From Candidatus Nomurabacteria bacterium (GTDB taxonomy: Bacteria; Patescibacteriota; Minisyncoccia; Phycocordibacterales; PALSA-1337), in assembly GCA_943354625.1 (NCBI GenBank), contig CALRCS010000030.1, positions 1-7,672 on the forward strand: a DNA stretch of 7,672 nucleotides, given 5' to 3'. A program made the translations under genes and the position numbers. Below are positions 6,095 through 7,672 of this stretch, one piece after another. The stretch's first letter is position 1. Each line of letters starts with the position of its first letter. The notes beneath the pieces are model-generated. The model made no database searches, was not told the origin of the DNA, and saw nothing but the letters and a program-made list of their open reading frames with translations.

Positions 6095-7438
6095 CTAGTT
6101 CCCTTTTATATATTTATTATTAATTGAAATAGATATATATCCAAGTGCAATAAACATAAAACCAAGAATGACAAGAGAGATCGGCCAACCAATTGAATCA
6201 GCAAAATATTTTCCGGTAATGTATGAAACATAAGCAATTAAAGAAATTGTACTTACTACAAGAATACCTCGACTTCTAACATAGATAGACACACCAAATG
6301 TACTCATAATAATTATTAAATAGAATAATATCCAAGGAAGTGAATCATAAATTTGGGTAAAACCTGCTCCAAGTAGAAAAGCTGCTCCAAAAAAATTTAG
6401 AATCTCTAATAGAACCTTATTCCAACTCTCTTTAAATGATTGTGCCAATAACATGTAACATACACCAATTATCATCGTTAGATATGAATAGACATCACCA
6501 TTAGCATAAAATGTACCCCCAAGTAATGCCTCAACCAAAGTATAAACAAAAGCTGTAGCATTTATAATAACTAAAAAGGTAAGTCCTGGATGTTTAATCT
6601 TATAATTTAAAAATAGATAAAATATAGATATCAAACAAAAGGATATGACAACTGGCCATAGTGAATTGTGTGAAGTGTAATCGTTGGAACTATATCCAAA
6701 GGAATTAGAATACTGAAATATTGTCGCAATCTGTATACCCCCAAATCCAAAAAGATAAAGTGGTCTTGTGAGCTTTTTATTCCATGAATTTTCAAATGAA
6801 TAACCCAAAAGAATATAACAAGCACCTATTACTATAGAAAGATATGCAAAAATGTTTGTATAATTATTAAACAATCCATCTGTAATTGCATTGACTGTTA
6901 GATATACAAAGGCTGTGCCATTTGCTATAGCAAAGAAGGTTAAAATAGCGTTTTTATGTATATAAGTTAATAAGAGATAGAAAGCAAATATAATTCCAAA
7001 GGTAATAGCGAGTGGCCACACATGATTTTGACTAGTACTCATCTCTGACAGCATAACCATAGCCCCTCCTGGTACCAATAGACCTCCAATAAAATGAAAA
7101 ATAGTTCCAATACTATGCTCTGGCTTGTTTTTTGACAACAGTGATCCTATAGCAGTAAAGAGTAAGCCTAGACCAAGTGTTATAGAGATTCTTCCCAATG
7201 AACCGATATCATTCCAGATTTGATATGAGAAAAGAACAGAACCAATTACTACAATTATGGCTCCCAAAACATATAACATCTTTGTAACAGAAAAATTGGA
7301 CAGTGCTTTTGCGGTCTGTGTTACTGGTACCTCTGTCTTTACGGCAGTTAAATTGAAACGATTCATCATCTCATCGTAGCCAATCTCCCCTGTAGCAATC
7401 TTATTTGAAAGCTCTTGTAATAATTGTTCTTTATTCAT
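6095..7438 (-). CDS. DUF2157-like polytopic membrane protein with internal duplication
   Basis: A 447-residue protein. Residues 1-50 form a soluble N-terminus; the first 30 (KEQLLQELSNKIATGEIGYDEMMNRF) resemble the short helical segments of SHOCT and DUF2157 proteins. About 13-14 hydrophobic segments follow from residue 54 to 437. The first pair, YVLGAIIVVIGSVLF plus WNDIGSLGRI and a second helix, resembles DUF2157, a bacterial membrane family of unknown function. Residues 139-242 and 259-362 are a tandem duplication at a fixed 120-residue offset, and residues about 367-437 look like a decayed third copy. No charged residues suggestive of transport catalysis stand out in the helices. The protein should sit in the cytoplasmic membrane. 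The gene starts 12 bp after the stop of the upstream partial gene, so the two are probably co-transcribed. Function is unknown. Confidence 0.82.
   Translation of the reverse strand: MNKEQLLQELSNKIATGEIGYDEMMNRFNLTAVKTEVPVTQTAKALSNFSVTKMLYVLGAIIVVIGSVLFSYQIWNDIGSLGRISITLGLGLLFTAIGSLLSKNKPEHSIGTIFHFIGGLLVPGGAMVMLSEMSTSQNHVWPLAITFGIIFAFYLLLTYIHKNAILTFFAIANGTAFVYLTVNAITDGLFNNYTNIFAYLSIVIGACYILLGYSFENSWNKKLTRPLYLFGFGGIQIATIFQYSNSFGYSSNDYTSHNSLWPVVISFCLISIFYLFLNYKIKHPGLTFLVIINATAFVYTLVEALLGGTFYANGDVYSYLTMIIGVCYMLLAQSFKESWNKVLLEILNFFGAAFLLGAGFTQIYDSLPWILFYLIIIMSTFGVSIYVRSRGILVVSTISLIAYVSYITGKYFADSIGWPISLVILGFMFIALGYISISINNKYIKGN
6353..7024 (-). repeat. Coding tandem repeat, two 104-residue units at 120-residue spacing
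   Basis: Unit 1 (bases 7024-6713, residues 139-242) and unit 2 (6664-6353, residues 259-362) align without a gap. By hand count about 45 of 104 residues are identical. Shared markers are W141/W261, LTF (166-168/286-288), TAFVY (175-179/295-299), GxCYxLL (205-211/325-331) and SFxxSWNK (214-221/334-341). Each unit holds about four membrane segments. The DNA has diverged, so this is an old duplication, not a recent one. Confidence 0.75.
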
Positions 7439-7450
7439 AAAAATTTTAAA

Positions 7451-7672
7451 TTAATTTCTACCTGGTAATGTCCAGCCTATAAACTGAAAGTTATTCTGAT
7501 AATAATATGTGTCACCATTGTTTATAAGATTAATCCTAGATCTACTATTACCCTTTGTAAGATAATATCCGTATGATGATCCCCTTCCGGACATCATTAA
7601 GAAATCTCCACCTCCTCTATCATAACGACTTGAAACAGTAATGCCATCTGGTGAAGTGAGAATTTCACTAAG
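7451..7672 (-). CDS. Unrecognised protein, C-terminal 73 residues (5' partial)
   Basis: The frame is open from the right edge to TAA at 7453-7451. The visible part is rich in Gly, Ser, Tyr and Asn (for example DRGGGDF, SGRGSSYGYYLTKGN, NNGDTYYYQNNF), has no Cys, and shows short alternating polar and aromatic stretches. This suggests a beta-rich, possibly extracytoplasmic domain that ends GWTLPGRN. I do not recognise a family. The start and any signal peptide lie outside the window. It is followed after 12 bp by the DUF2157-like membrane protein gene in the same direction, which suggests one operon and possibly a membrane-associated role. An in-frame ATG lies at residues 26-27, but the reading frame continues upstream of it to the edge, so the gene is taken as partial. 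Confidence 0.6.
   Translation of the reverse strand, partial: LSEILTSPDGITVSSRYDRGGGDFLMMSGRGSSYGYYLTKGNSRSRINLINNGDTYYYQNNFQFIGWTLPGRN

Noticed and set aside
6631..6825. 64-codon - strand open frame
   Set aside because: It lies in another frame of the DUF2157-like gene, which has clear membrane segments and repeats in its own frame.
1..7672. tRNA, rRNA, CRISPR array, insertion sequence or reassigned TGA code
   Set aside because: No cloverleaf, rRNA motif, regular spaced direct repeat or transposase was seen, and all genes read through on the standard code.

Overview
The window is AT-rich, densely coded DNA on the standard genetic code. It most resembles a Patescibacteria/CPR (Paceibacteria-like) genome. 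The reasons are the divergent Mur ligases, a RadC with the N-terminal style I associate with that group, very short intergenic gaps, the absence of Shine-Dalgarno sequences, and -10 boxes placed almost directly on start codons. This placement is my inference from protein resemblance; no rRNA or marker gene is present.

Left part (1-1989): the C-terminal two thirds of a MurC/Mpl-type Mur ligase runs in from the left edge on the + strand. It ends exactly against a 58-codon LysW-like zinc-ribbon gene on the - strand, which is too short for most gene finders. The zinc-ribbon gene is divergent, across 36 bp, from a fold-type II PLP-dependent enzyme (threonine/cysteine synthase superfamily). The two genes appear to share an overlapping pair of -10 elements.

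Middle part (2008-4591): three - strand genes follow one another in the order radC, a 106-aa protein of unknown function, and a MurD-like ligase. The MurD-like protein is full length but has lost most of the residues expected for catalysis. Its GTG start has an extended -10 box directly upstream, and that box contains the stop codon of the preceding gene. The radC gene likewise has a TATAAT six bases before its best start. Between radC and pyruvate kinase is a 147-bp gap with nested inverted repeats and sequences resembling DnaA boxes.

Right part (4592-7672): pyruvate kinase (complete, apparently of the potassium-independent sequence type), a DUF2157-like polytopic membrane protein built from a 120-residue tandem duplication, and the C-terminal 73 residues of an unrecognised protein entering from the right edge. 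All are on the - strand.

Functionally the window mixes cell-wall synthesis (two Mur ligases), central carbon metabolism (pyk), a RadC-family protein, and amino-acid-type chemistry (PLP enzyme with a possible amino-group carrier protein). I see no mobile element, CRISPR array, rRNA or tRNA. No stretch longer than 300 bp lacks a gene. The least explained items are the degenerate MurD, the LysW/PLP pair and the palindromic region at 4516-4587.
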